Below, one piece after another: positions 1-8,279 of a stretch of 64,000 nucleotides of DNA (the stretch's first letter is position 1; each line of letters begins with the position of its first letter). The stretch lies in the NCBI GenBank assembly GCA_963829705.1, contig CAWHJN010000002.1:124001-188000 (forward strand), written 5' to 3'. The notes below the pieces were generated by a model that made no database searches, was not told where the DNA came from, and saw only the letters and a list, made by a program, of their open reading frames with translations. Position numbers and translations under genes: made by a program. Source of the stretch: CAWHJN01 sp963829705 (GTDB lineage: Bacteria > Bacteroidota > Rhodothermia > Rhodothermales > BA12).

Positions 1-1716
1 ACGCTGTCGTTCGGCGGCTACTGGGCGTGGGATCCCGTCGAGAACTCCTCGCTCGTGCCGTGGCTCATCGGCGTGGCGGCGCTGCACGCGATGCTGGTGC
101 AGAAAAAGACCAGCGGCGGCCACAAAGCCGCCCTCCTGCTCTCGATCCTCGCCTTCATGTTCGTCGTCTACTCGACGTTCCTGACGCGCTCGGGCATCCT
201 GGGCGACATCTCCGTCCACTCGTTCGTGGACCTCGGGCTGTCGGCGCAACTCGTCGTCTGGATGGGCGCGATGGCGGTGGTGGGGATCGGGCTGCTGGCG
301 TACCGCTGGCCGTCGCTGCCGCGCCCCGAGCGCGAGCCGCCCTACCTGTCGCGCGAGTTCATGATCTTCTCCGGCGCGATGGTGCTCTGCGCGCTCGCCG
401 CCGTCATCATCCTGGGCACGTCGTCGCCCATCCTCGGGCGCATCTTCCGGGACAACCCGTCGGCGGTGCCCGTCACGTTCTACAACAAGTGGTCGCTGCC
501 CATCGCCGTCGGCATGATGGGGCTGGTGGCCATCGGGCAACTGTTCTGGTGGCACAAGATGTCGGTGGCGCAGCTCAACCGCGTGGTGGTGCGCCCGCTG
601 GCGCTGGCGGTCGTCTCGACGATGGCGATCCTGCTGCTCACGCCGTTCGTGCCGCTGTCGGTGCAGCCGCTCGACGCCGCGGCCACGCAGACGGCGCAGG
701 CGGTCGAGGCAGGGATTTTCGGCGGGCTGGGCGTGTTCTGGCAGCAGTACGGCACGGGCCTGCTGCTGCTGATGCTGCTCTTGACGAGCTTTTTCGCGCT
801 CTACGGCAACGCCTTCGTGCTGTGGCGCATCGGGCGCGGCAACCTCCGGCTGGCGGGCGGCGCGCTGTCGCACGTCGGGCTCGGGCTGACGCTGCTGGGG
901 ATTCTGGCGTCGAGCGGCTTCTCGCAGCCCATCGGGCGCGGCGGCGCGCTGATGCCGTCGTCGTCGGGCCAGAGCCGCGACAACTTCATCCTCACGCGCG
1001 GCGAGACGCGGGCCGTGGGGTCGGATTACACCGTCACGTATGCCGGGCGCGAGAAGACCGACGAGGGCTACGACCGCTACCTGCTCACCTTCCAGCGCCC
1101 GAACGGATCGACGTTCGAGATGAAGCCGGTCGTCTACAAGAGCAGCAAAGACCAGTGGATCCAGCACCCGGACGTGCAGACGTTCGTGGAGAAAGACATC
1201 TACGCCGCCGTCACGCCCTCCACGATGTTCGCGCCGCCCGAGGAAGCCGAGCGCGGGCGCATCGACCTGGCGCGGGGCGAGGTGGCCTCGGTCAACGACG
1301 GCCAGTACGCGCTCAAATTCGTCGGCTACGACACGAACGTACCCGAAGACCTCGTCCCCGAGTCCGCCGTGGCCGTGGCCGCCGTGGTCGAGGTGACGGA
1401 GACGGCCACGGGCGTCGTCGAAACCGCGCGCCCCGTCTACGTGGTGCAGCCCGACGGACGGCAAGAATTTTTGCAGGCGCGCATCAACACGTGGGGCATC
1501 GGCATCACGTTTTTGCAGATGAACGTGGACAACGGGCAGGTGTCGCTGGGCATCGACGGGGCCAGCGTCGCGCCGGAGGACTGGATCGTGGTGCAGGCCT
1601 ACGAGAAGCCGTTCATCGGTCTGCTCTGGATCGGCATCATCCTCCTGTCGATGGGCTTCGTGCTGGCGCTCGTGCGCCGCGTGCAGGACGTGCGGCGGAT
1701 GCGCGTCGCCGCGTAA
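1..1716 (+). CDS. ccmF: cytochrome c biogenesis heme lyase CcmF (5' end outside the window)
   Basis: Integral membrane subunit of the system I cytochrome c maturation heme lyase, which attaches heme to apocytochrome c on the periplasmic side. The reading frame is open from base 1. The first visible residues are the tryptophan-rich heme-handling motif (GGYWAWDPVENSSLVPW), the CcmF/CcmC family hallmark, so the start lies upstream. Hydrophobic segments follow, then a periplasmic domain of about 230 residues, then a last transmembrane helix with a basic tail. About 571 codons are visible, roughly the C-terminal 80 to 90 percent of a usual CcmF. Other ccm genes, if clustered, would lie before the window. 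The family is clear; the missing N-terminus cannot be judged. Confidence 0.93.
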   Translation, partial: TLSFGGYWAWDPVENSSLVPWLIGVAALHAMLVQKKTSGGHKAALLLSILAFMFVVYSTFLTRSGILGDISVHSFVDLGLSAQLVVWMGAMAVVGIGLLAYRWPSLPRPEREPPYLSREFMIFSGAMVLCALAAVIILGTSSPILGRIFRDNPSAVPVTFYNKWSLPIAVGMMGLVAIGQLFWWHKMSVAQLNRVVVRPLALAVVSTMAILLLTPFVPLSVQPLDAAATQTAQAVEAGIFGGLGVFWQQYGTGLLLLMLLLTSFFALYGNAFVLWRIGRGNLRLAGGALSHVGLGLTLLGILASSGFSQPIGRGGALMPSSSGQSRDNFILTRGETRAVGSDYTVTYAGREKTDEGYDRYLLTFQRPNGSTFEMKPVVYKSSKDQWIQHPDVQTFVEKDIYAAVTPSTMFAPPEEAERGRIDLARGEVASVNDGQYALKFVGYDTNVPEDLVPESAVAVAAVVEVTETATGVVETARPVYVVQPDGRQEFLQARINTWGIGITFLQMNVDNGQVSLGIDGASVAPEDWIVVQAYEKPFIGLLWIGIILLSMGFVLALVRRVQDVRRMRVAA

Positions 1717-1762
1717 CAGCCCGTGCTCGTCGGTAAGGAACGCGACGTTTGGGTGGCCCGGT

Positions 1763-3889
1763 GTGCTTAAGACGACCTGGCTCCTCACCGATGACAGGAG
1801 GAGCGCCTGCCCATCCGTCTTTCCCGTGCCGCCCTCCCCTGCCCTCGTTCTCGTAGACCGCCCCTCGGTGGTCGCTGTGCCGCCCGTAGAGGCCGCGCGC
1901 GAGGCCGACGTGGCCGCGCTGCGCCGCCGCGTGCGGCTGCTGGAGGCCGAACTGGCACAACAGGCCGCGCTGGTCGACGCCCGCTCGCGCTTCCTGACGC
2001 GGATGACGCACGAACTCCGCACGCCGCTCAACGGCGTCGTGGGGATGTCGCAGCTGTTGACGGGCACGCCGCTGAACGCCGAGCAGGCCGAGATCGTCGA
2101 GACGCTGTCGGCCAGCGCGGAGAACGTGCTCACCGCCATCAACGACGTGCTCGACTTCTCGAAGATCGAGGCGGGCGGGCTGCGCCTCGAATCGACGCGC
2201 TTCGAGTTGTGGGGCCTCGTCGAGTCGGCCTTCGAGATGGTCAGCCGCGCGGCGGCGGAGAAAGACCTGCGCCTGGCCTACCTACCCGCCGACGACCTCC
2301 CCGATTTTTTCGAGGGCGACCCGAGCCGGATGCGGCAGATCCTGCTCAACCTGATCTCGAACGCCGTCAAGTTCACCCACGAGGGCGAGGTCGTCGTCTA
2401 CGCCGAAGCGGCCTATGGAGCCGACCTGCCGGGGCGCTGCCGCCTCACGCTGCGCGTGTCCGACACCGGCGTGGGCATCCGCGAGGCACGCCAGTCCGCC
2501 CTCTTCAACCCCTACGACCCCGCCCACGAGCGGGCGCGGCAGCGCGGCAGCATGGGCCTCGGCCTCGCCATCGTGCAGCGCCTCGCCGCGCTCATGCAGG
2601 GCAGCCTCTCGCTCGTATCGGCCCCCGATGCCGGTTCCACGTTTATATTCACCACCCCTCTTGCCGTGTCCTTTCCCGCACGCACGACCATGCCCCAGTC
2701 CATGAACGGCAAAAGCGTCCTCGTCGCCGACGCGCACGTGCCGACGCTCCAGATGATGACCGCCCTGCTGACGCGCACGGGTGCCACGGTGCTCTCCGCC
2801 ACGACGGTGGACGAAGCGCTGCGTGTGCTCGACGCCACAGGCGTCGATGCGGCGTTTTACAGCGCCACCCTCAGCGACCGCAGCGGCACGCGGCTGCTCG
2901 TCCGCGCACGGCAGCACGCCTACGGGGCGCACCTGCCCGCGCTGGAATTCCACCCGCTGGGCCAGCGCCCCTCGGGCACCACGGTCATCACGCTGACGAC
3001 GCCCGTGCAGCGCGAGGCGCTCTACCAGGCCACGAGCGAACTCCTCCGCGCCGCCCCCGCCCCCGCCGACGACGCCGGGAGCGCCACCCATGCCGCCCAG
3101 ACGCGCACCAACCTGCGGATCCTGCTGGCCGAGGACAACCCCATCAACCAGATGGTGGCCCTCCGCCTGCTCGACAGCCTCGGCTACCGCGCCGACGTGG
3201 TCGAGAACGGACTCGAAGCCGTCGAGGCCGTGCAGCGCCGCGCCTACGACATCGTGCTGATGGACATCATGATGCCCGTCATGGACGGCCTCGAAGCCAC
3301 GCGCCGCATCCGGCAGGCGAAGCTCGCCTCGCCGCCGCGCATCATCGCCGTCACCGCCAACGCACTCGCCAGCGACCGCCAGCGGTGCCTGGAGGCGGGC
3401 ATGGACGAGCACCTCGCCAAGCCGCTGCGCGCCGAGGTGCTGGCCCAGGCATTGCGCCGCTTCGGCAGCGCGGCCATCCCTGAAGATGCCGCCGCGCCCA
3501 CCGCCGCGCCGACTCCGGCAGGCGACGGCGCGCTCAACTACGACACGCTGCGTGAGCTTCGCGCCTCGCTCGGCGAAGACGACACGGAGTTCTTTCGCGG
3601 CCTCGTCGAGGACTTCCTCACCGACGCTGCCGACCTGCTCGCGCAGCTCCGCGAGGCTACCGACGCGGGCGACGCCCCGACCGCCCGGCGGGCCGTCCAC
3701 ACGCTCAAGTCGAGTGCGGCGATGTTCGGGGCCGGGGCGTTGAGCGACCTCGCCCGCCGCGCCGAACTCGCCGCCAAAGACGACGACCTCGACACCGTTC
3801 GCCAGCTCATTGCGCCCACGCAGCAGCGCTTCGACGAAGCCCGCACGGCCCTCGAAGCCCTCGAGCGCAGCGACTTCGCCGCGCTGTAG
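1763..3889 (+). CDS. hybrid sensor histidine kinase with two receiver domains and a C-terminal HPt domain
   Basis: Multistep phosphorelay kinase of 708 residues. In order: a short N-terminus and coiled coil (about 43-75), HisKA with phospho-acceptor His83 in THELRTPLNG, an HATPase domain (N box NLISNAVKF, G1 box DTGVGI, G2 box GSMGLGLA), a degenerate receiver (about 315-430), an intact receiver with Asp501 in LMDIMMPVMDG, and an HPt domain with His646 in HTLKSSAAMFG. There is no membrane helix, PAS or GAF domain, so the input is unknown and probably cytosolic or through a partner. In the first receiver the aspartate position reads serine (DAAFYSATLSDRSG), so it probably cannot be phosphorylated. 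The GTG start used here is uncertain; no in-frame ATG fits better. No response regulator gene is adjacent. Confidence 0.9.
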   Translation: MLKTTWLLTDDRRSACPSVFPVPPSPALVLVDRPSVVAVPPVEAAREADVAALRRRVRLLEAELAQQAALVDARSRFLTRMTHELRTPLNGVVGMSQLLTGTPLNAEQAEIVETLSASAENVLTAINDVLDFSKIEAGGLRLESTRFELWGLVESAFEMVSRAAAEKDLRLAYLPADDLPDFFEGDPSRMRQILLNLISNAVKFTHEGEVVVYAEAAYGADLPGRCRLTLRVSDTGVGIREARQSALFNPYDPAHERARQRGSMGLGLAIVQRLAALMQGSLSLVSAPDAGSTFIFTTPLAVSFPARTTMPQSMNGKSVLVADAHVPTLQMMTALLTRTGATVLSATTVDEALRVLDATGVDAAFYSATLSDRSGTRLLVRARQHAYGAHLPALEFHPLGQRPSGTTVITLTTPVQREALYQATSELLRAAPAPADDAGSATHAAQTRTNLRILLAEDNPINQMVALRLLDSLGYRADVVENGLEAVEAVQRRAYDIVLMDIMMPVMDGLEATRRIRQAKLASPPRIIAVTANALASDRQRCLEAGMDEHLAKPLRAEVLAQALRRFGSAAIPEDAAAPTAAPTPAGDGALNYDTLRELRASLGEDDTEFFRGLVEDFLTDAADLLAQLREATDAGDAPTARRAVHTLKSSAAMFGAGALSDLARRAELAAKDDDLDTVRQLIAPTQQRFDEARTALEALERSDFAAL

Positions 3890-3909
3890 GGAAAGTCAGG
3901 CGATATCTG

Positions 3910-5019
3910 TCACAGCGTTTCGAGCGCCCGGTGCGCCTCGTCGCGCCCGGTGTCGGTGAGGCGGAGCGTGCCCTCGTGCCGGGCGATGCGGCCATAGCGC
4001 AGCCCACGTCGCACGATGGCCGTGCTGAAGTCAGCATCCCAGCCGAAGTGCTCCTGCAGGTGCGCCTCGCGGCTCTCCCACCCCTCACGCGGCGTGCCCG
4101 CGTGGCGAGCCAGGTGGATGAGCAGCATGTGCTCGGCGAAGAAGAAGCGCTGCTCGCGCTGCCGCCGCCGCGCCGTCACCAGTCCATGCTCCGGAGCGAA
4201 AAGCCACACCAGCCCGAACACCACGCCCACCGTCGTCGCCATCGACCCCGCGATGGAGGCGTCGAGCAGGCGCGCCACCCAGTAGCCTGCCACCGCGCAC
4301 GCCGCGCCGATAGCCGCCGAGAGCGCCAGCATCGTCCGCAGCCGGTCGGTGAGCAGGTGCGCCGTCGCAGGCGGCCCGACGAACAGCGCCACCACCAGCA
4401 CCGACCCCACGGCGTCGAACGCGCCGACGGCGTTGACGGACACCAGCGCCATGAGCGCGTAGTGCAGCGCGGCAGGCGCGAAACCGAGCGCGGCGGCCAG
4501 CCCTGCGTCGAACGTGCTCAGTTTCAACTCCTTGAAGAGCACCGTCACGAAGACGACGTTGAGCGCCACGAGGCCGCCCGCCGTCCACAGCGCGCGCGGC
4601 CCGAGGTCGTATCCGTTGAAGAGGAGCCGGTCGAAGGGCGCGAAGGCGAGTTCACCGAGGAGCACGGCGTCGGTGTCGAGGTGGACGTCGTTGGCGAACT
4701 GCGCGATGAGCACGACGCCGATGCTGAAGAGCGCGGGGAAGACGAGCCCGATGGCAGCGTCCTCGCCCACGAGCCGCGTCTTTTCGAGCGCCTCGACGAG
4801 CACCACCGTCAGCACGCCCGTCAGCGCGGCCCCGGCGATGAGCAGCGGCGAGTTGAGGTCCTGCGTCAGGAAGAAGCCGACGACGAGTCCCGGCAGGATC
4901 GCGTGCGAGATGGCGTCGCTGAGCATCGCCAGGCGGCGCAGCACGAGGAAGACGCCCGGCAGGCTGCACGCCACGGCGATGAGCGCGGCGATGAGCTGGA
5001 TTTCGACGCTCGGGCTCAT
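3910..5019 (-). CDS. Tro/Mnt-type metal ABC transporter permease with C-terminal winged-helix domain
   Basis: Second membrane permease of a manganese/zinc/iron ABC importer (ABC-3 family, TroD-like), 369 residues. It starts at MSPSVEIQL because that ATG overlaps the stop of the preceding permease by four bases (ATGA), a sign of translational coupling. Residues 1 to about 275 form the hydrophobic bundle. Residues about 285-369 are soluble and resemble the winged helix of DtxR/MntR repressors, ending in LRLTDTGRDEAHRALETL. The DtxR metal-binding and dimerisation domain that would normally follow is absent. Permease-repressor fusions are known in Bacteroidota. Whether this domain binds DNA or senses cargo is unknown. 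Confidence 0.88.
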   Translation of the reverse strand: MSPSVEIQLIAALIAVACSLPGVFLVLRRLAMLSDAISHAILPGLVVGFFLTQDLNSPLLIAGAALTGVLTVVLVEALEKTRLVGEDAAIGLVFPALFSIGVVLIAQFANDVHLDTDAVLLGELAFAPFDRLLFNGYDLGPRALWTAGGLVALNVVFVTVLFKELKLSTFDAGLAAALGFAPAALHYALMALVSVNAVGAFDAVGSVLVVALFVGPPATAHLLTDRLRTMLALSAAIGAACAVAGYWVARLLDASIAGSMATTVGVVFGLVWLFAPEHGLVTARRRQREQRFFFAEHMLLIHLARHAGTPREGWESREAHLQEHFGWDADFSTAIVRRGLRYGRIARHEGTLRLTDTGRDEAHRALETL

Positions 5020-5909
5020 GCGCTCGGCGGGATGGGCGCGACGGGCCGCCTGCCCCGCAGCGCACGCGCCAGCAGACCCCGGCGCGGTGAGAACACCAGC
5101 GACACCACCACCACCGCCGTCGCGCACAGCACGATGGTCGGGCCGGTGGGCAGGTGCGGGCGCGTCGCGCTCAGCAGCGCACCGGCCACGCCCGCCGCTG
5201 CCCCGAAAAACGCCGCCAGCCCCACCGTCACGCTGAGCCGATCCGTCCACTGCCGCGCTGCCACGCCCGGCGCGACGACGAGCGCGCTCATCAACACCAC
5301 GCCGACGGTCTGGAGGCCCGTCACGATGGCGGCGACGAGCAGGGTGAGCAGCAGCGTATCGAGCTTCTTCACCGGCAGCCCCACCGACGCGGCGAATGAC
5401 GGGTCGAAGACGAGAATCTTGAACTCTTTCCAGAACAGCACCAGCACCACGACGGCCGCCAGCCCGAAGGCCGCCATCGTGTACACGTCGCGCGCCACGA
5501 GCGCCGCCGCCTGCCCGAAGAGAAACTTGTCCAGCCCGGCCTGCTGCGCGTCGGGGCGCTTCTGGATAAAGGTGAGCAGCACCAGCCCAAAGCCGAAGAA
5601 CGAGGCCAGCATGATGGCCAGCGCGCTGTCGTAGCGCACACGCGGTGCGCGCGACACCGCCGAGACGGCCAGCGTGCCCAGCCACCCCGCCACCGCCGCG
5701 CCGAGCAGCAACACGAGCGGCGTCTTCGCGCCCGTGAAAAGGAAGGCCAGCGCCACGCCCGGCAGGGCCGCGTGCGAGATGGCGTCACCCAGCAAGCTCT
5801 GGCCGCGCAGCACGGCAAAGGTGCCCAGCGCGCCGCTCACCGCGCCCAGCAGCGCTGCGCCCAGCGCCACCGTCCGCAGCGTGTAGTCGAGGAAAGGGGC
5901 GTCCATCAT
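5016..5909 (-). CDS. Tro/Mnt-type metal ABC transporter permease
   Basis: First of two ABC-3 family permeases (TroC-like), 297 residues and polytopic from end to end. The family signature GDAISHAALPGVALAF lies near the N-terminus. It lacks the C-terminal winged helix of its downstream partner. Its ATG lies three bases after the stop of the ATPase gene and its stop overlaps the next start, so the transporter is one tight operon in the order binding protein, ATPase, permease, permease, as in TroABCD. Two unlike permeases suggest a heterodimeric channel. Start choice between the two adjacent ATG codons (MMDAP) is open by one residue. Confidence 0.92.
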   Translation of the reverse strand: MMDAPFLDYTLRTVALGAALLGAVSGALGTFAVLRGQSLLGDAISHAALPGVALAFLFTGAKTPLVLLLGAAVAGWLGTLAVSAVSRAPRVRYDSALAIMLASFFGFGLVLLTFIQKRPDAQQAGLDKFLFGQAAALVARDVYTMAAFGLAAVVVLVLFWKEFKILVFDPSFAASVGLPVKKLDTLLLTLLVAAIVTGLQTVGVVLMSALVVAPGVAARQWTDRLSVTVGLAAFFGAAAGVAGALLSATRPHLPTGPTIVLCATAVVVVSLVFSPRRGLLARALRGRRPVAPIPPSA

Positions 5910-5912
5910 GGC

Positions 5913-6671
5913 TCAGGCGGGTCCGCGTTCGGGCAGCAGCGTCAGGTGACCGCCGTAGGCCTGCTTCAGGTTGGCCTCGGTGAACACTGCGTCCACGCTG
6001 CCGCTGGCGATTTTCTGGACGTTGAGCAGGAACACCTCGTCGAAATACTCGCCCACCGTCTGCAGGTCGTGATGGACGACGAGCACCGTCTTGCCCCGGC
6101 TTCGCAGCGTCCGCAGCAGCTCCACGACGGCCCGCTCGGTGGTGGCATCGACGCCCTGGAACGGCTCGTCCATGAGGTACACGTCGGCGTCCTGGATGAG
6201 CGCGCGGGCGAGAAAAGTGCGCTGCTGCTGCCCGCCCGAAAGCTGCGCGATCTGCCGGTCGCCGAGGCCGTCGAGGCCCACCTGGTGCAGCGTCTCGTCG
6301 GCGAGGGCGCGCTCGGCTTTTCCGGGGCGCTTGAGCCATCCCAGCTTGCCGTAGAGGCCCATCGTCACTACGTCGCGGACGGTGGTGGGAAAGTCCCAGT
6401 CCACGCTGCCGCGCTGCGGCACGTAGCCCACCCGGCGGCGCGCGCGCTCGTAGGGCTGCCCGAACACACGCACGTCGCCGGAGGCGCGGGGGATGAGGTT
6501 CTGGATGGCCTTGATAAAGGTCGTCTTGCCCGCGCCGTTGGGGCCGACGATCGCCATCAGCACGCCCGGATCAACGACGAGGTCGATGTCCCACAGCACG
6601 GGCTTGTCGCGGTAGGCAACGGTGAGGTCGTCGACGCGGAGGGCGGCTTCGGTGTCGGAGGCAGGCGTCAT
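5913..6671 (-). CDS. metal ABC transporter ATP-binding protein
   Basis: Cytoplasmic ATPase of the metal importer, 252 residues. Walker A is GPNGAGKTT, the ABC signature is LSGGQQQR, Walker B is DVYLMDEPF, and the switch histidine lies in LVVHHDLQ. The stretch QRGSVDWDFPTTVRDVV is typical of the Mn/Fe/Zn subgroup (TroB, SitB, MntA). The ATG overlaps the stop of the binding-protein gene (ATGA), which fixes the start and supports coupling. With the neighbouring genes it forms a complete importer, provided the binding-protein frameshift is not real. Confidence 0.95.
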   Translation of the reverse strand: MTPASDTEAALRVDDLTVAYRDKPVLWDIDLVVDPGVLMAIVGPNGAGKTTFIKAIQNLIPRASGDVRVFGQPYERARRRVGYVPQRGSVDWDFPTTVRDVVTMGLYGKLGWLKRPGKAERALADETLHQVGLDGLGDRQIAQLSGGQQQRTFLARALIQDADVYLMDEPFQGVDATTERAVVELLRTLRSRGKTVLVVHHDLQTVGEYFDEVFLLNVQKIASGSVDAVFTEANLKQAYGGHLTLLPERGPA

Positions 6672-7592
6672 GGCGCGAGGGCGGCGACGATGGTGCGGAC
6701 GTTGGCGCGCATCATGCCCGCGTAGGTATCTGCGCCCGAGCCAGGAGAGCCAAGCGCGTCGGAATACAGGCTGCCGCCGATCTGCACGTCGAAGCCGCGC
6801 GCGCGGACGGCCTCGCGGACGGCCTCGATGGAGCGCGGCGACACCGACGATTCGACGAAGATGGCGGGGATGCGCTGCTCCGCGATGAACGCGGCCAGCC
6901 GCTGCACGTCCGCCGTGCCCGCCTCCGTCGCCGTCGAGAGGCCCTGCAAACCCTCGACCTGCACCTGGAACGTCCGCCCGAAGTACGCGAAGGCGTCGTG
7001 CGCGGTGACGAGCACGCGGGCCTCCGCCGGAATCTCGGCGACGCGCCCTTCCACCCACGCTGCAGAGGCTGTCGAGCGAGCGGGCGTAGTCGGCGGCGCG
7101 GGCCTCGAAGACCTCCGCCCGCGACGGGTCGATCTCGCCCAGCGCGCGTGCCACCTCGGCGGCGCAGCGCGCCCAGAGGCCGGGGTCGTTCCAGATGTGC
7201 GGGTCGTAGTTGGACGCGAACTGCGCCGACGCGATGAGCGCGTCGGGGCCGAGGCCTTCCGCCACCGCCGTCGTGCGCCGCCCCGACCGCGCCATCTGCT
7301 CGAACAGCGTGGCCATCCGGCCTTCGAGGTGCAGGCCGTTGTACATGATGACGTCCGCACCGCTCATGCGCGATACGTCGCCCTCAGAGGCCTGGTAGAG
7401 GTGCGGATCCACGCCCGGCCCCATCAGCCCCTCGACTTCCACGCGGTCGCCGCCGACCTCGCGCACCAGGTCCGCCACCAGGCTCGTCGTGGCGACGACG
7501 CGGATGGGGCGGTCGGAAATGGGGCCTGCCGCGCCCGTGTCGGCGGGGCGGCAGGCGGTGAGCAGCACGGCGAGCAGCAGCAACAGGCGCAT
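6668..7592 (-). CDS. metal-binding lipoprotein of the ABC importer (TroA/ZnuA family), frameshifted near 7064
   Basis: Periplasmic substrate-binding lipoprotein that delivers Mn2+, Zn2+ or Fe2+ to the transporter. The signal peptide and lipobox are MRLLLLLAVLLTAC. Family metal ligands are visible as His in DPHLYQ, His in DPHIWND, His in TAHDAFAYFG and Asp in SLYSDALG, and there is no His-rich loop of the ZnuA kind. The reading frame breaks after LDSL. One extra base at about 7064 separates frame one from the continuation AAWVEGRVAEIP; removing it restores a continuous protein of about 307 residues with all four ligands. This is either a sequence error or a recent inactivation. The stop overlaps the ATPase start. 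Confidence 0.88.
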
Positions 7593-7636
7593 GGGCGATC
7601 TTCTCTGGAAAACCGATCCCCGTACCGATGCCGCAA

Positions 7637-7656
7637 TTTTTAGTTGCGTCTAAAAA
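7637..7656. promoter_or_regulatory. inverted-repeat operator upstream of the metal importer
   Basis: Perfect inverted repeat with 7-bp arms, TTTTTAG and CTAAAAA, around a 6-bp spacer. It sits 45 bp before the ATG of the metal-binding lipoprotein in an AT-rich patch unlike the GC-rich surroundings. The spacing matches the TTTAG-N6-CTAAA type of DtxR/MntR-family operators. This placement implies metal-dependent repression of the whole importer. No free-standing repressor gene is in the window; the winged helix on the last permease is the only DtxR-like candidate nearby. Confidence 0.72.
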
Positions 7657-7692
7657 ATAATCTCACGCCCCTGTTGCCCATCCGTTACGGGC

Positions 7693-8190
7693 CTACGCCC
7701 ATGCGCCCCGCGCGTAGAACGGCGGCGGCTCGATGCCGAGGGCGCGCAGGTACACGTAACCCTGCCCCCGGTGGTGGATCTCGTTGTCGAGCGCGTACCA
7801 GAGCAGCTCGTAACCCGGCCCCTTCCACTGCCCGAAGGCCGTATCGATTTCCTGAAAACGACCCGGCGGGATCGTCGGCCACAGGCGGTCGATTTCTTCC
7901 GTGGCCGCGTCCCACTTCTGCAAAAGCTCGGCCTTGGAGGCGACGGAGCGGTCGGAGAAGCTCTCCCACTCACCCGTGACAATCCCCCGCAGCGTGGGCA
8001 CGCCGACGGACAGCATCTCGGCGGCCAGCTCGGCGAACGGTCGCATCCCGCCGATGGAGAAGGAGAACAGCGCCTCGTCTGGGAAGGCGTCGATCACGCG
8101 GCGCGTCAGGAGGCGGTGGTCCTGCCAGTGCTGGCGTAGCTGCTCGGGCGTGAGGACGACGGTGGTGCTGATTTCGGAGGTCTGTGCCAT
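7693..8190 (-). CDS. DinB family protein
   Basis: Four-helix-bundle DinB/YfiT-like protein, 165 residues. Members usually bind one metal through three histidines and include thiol transferases, but most have no assigned reaction. Here candidate histidines are in EQLRQHWQDHR near the N-terminus and in DNEIHHRGQGYVYLR near the C-terminus, the latter a strong DinB-family motif. The start at MAQTSEIS is chosen because the sequence before it is not protein-like. It lies downstream of pfkA on the same strand with about 90 bp between them, so co-transcription is possible but not shown. Substrate unknown. Confidence 0.82.
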   Translation of the reverse strand: MAQTSEISTTVVLTPEQLRQHWQDHRLLTRRVIDAFPDEALFSFSIGGMRPFAELAAEMLSVGVPTLRGIVTGEWESFSDRSVASKAELLQKWDAATEEIDRLWPTIPPGRFQEIDTAFGQWKGPGYELLWYALDNEIHHRGQGYVYLRALGIEPPPFYARGAWA

Positions 8191-8279
8191 CGGTCGAAGG
8201 GAGTTGAGTGGGTGAATGGACCACGTTACCCGCCCCCGGTGACACCCGCGCTTCACGCCCTGGCCGCCTGCCGAAAATC

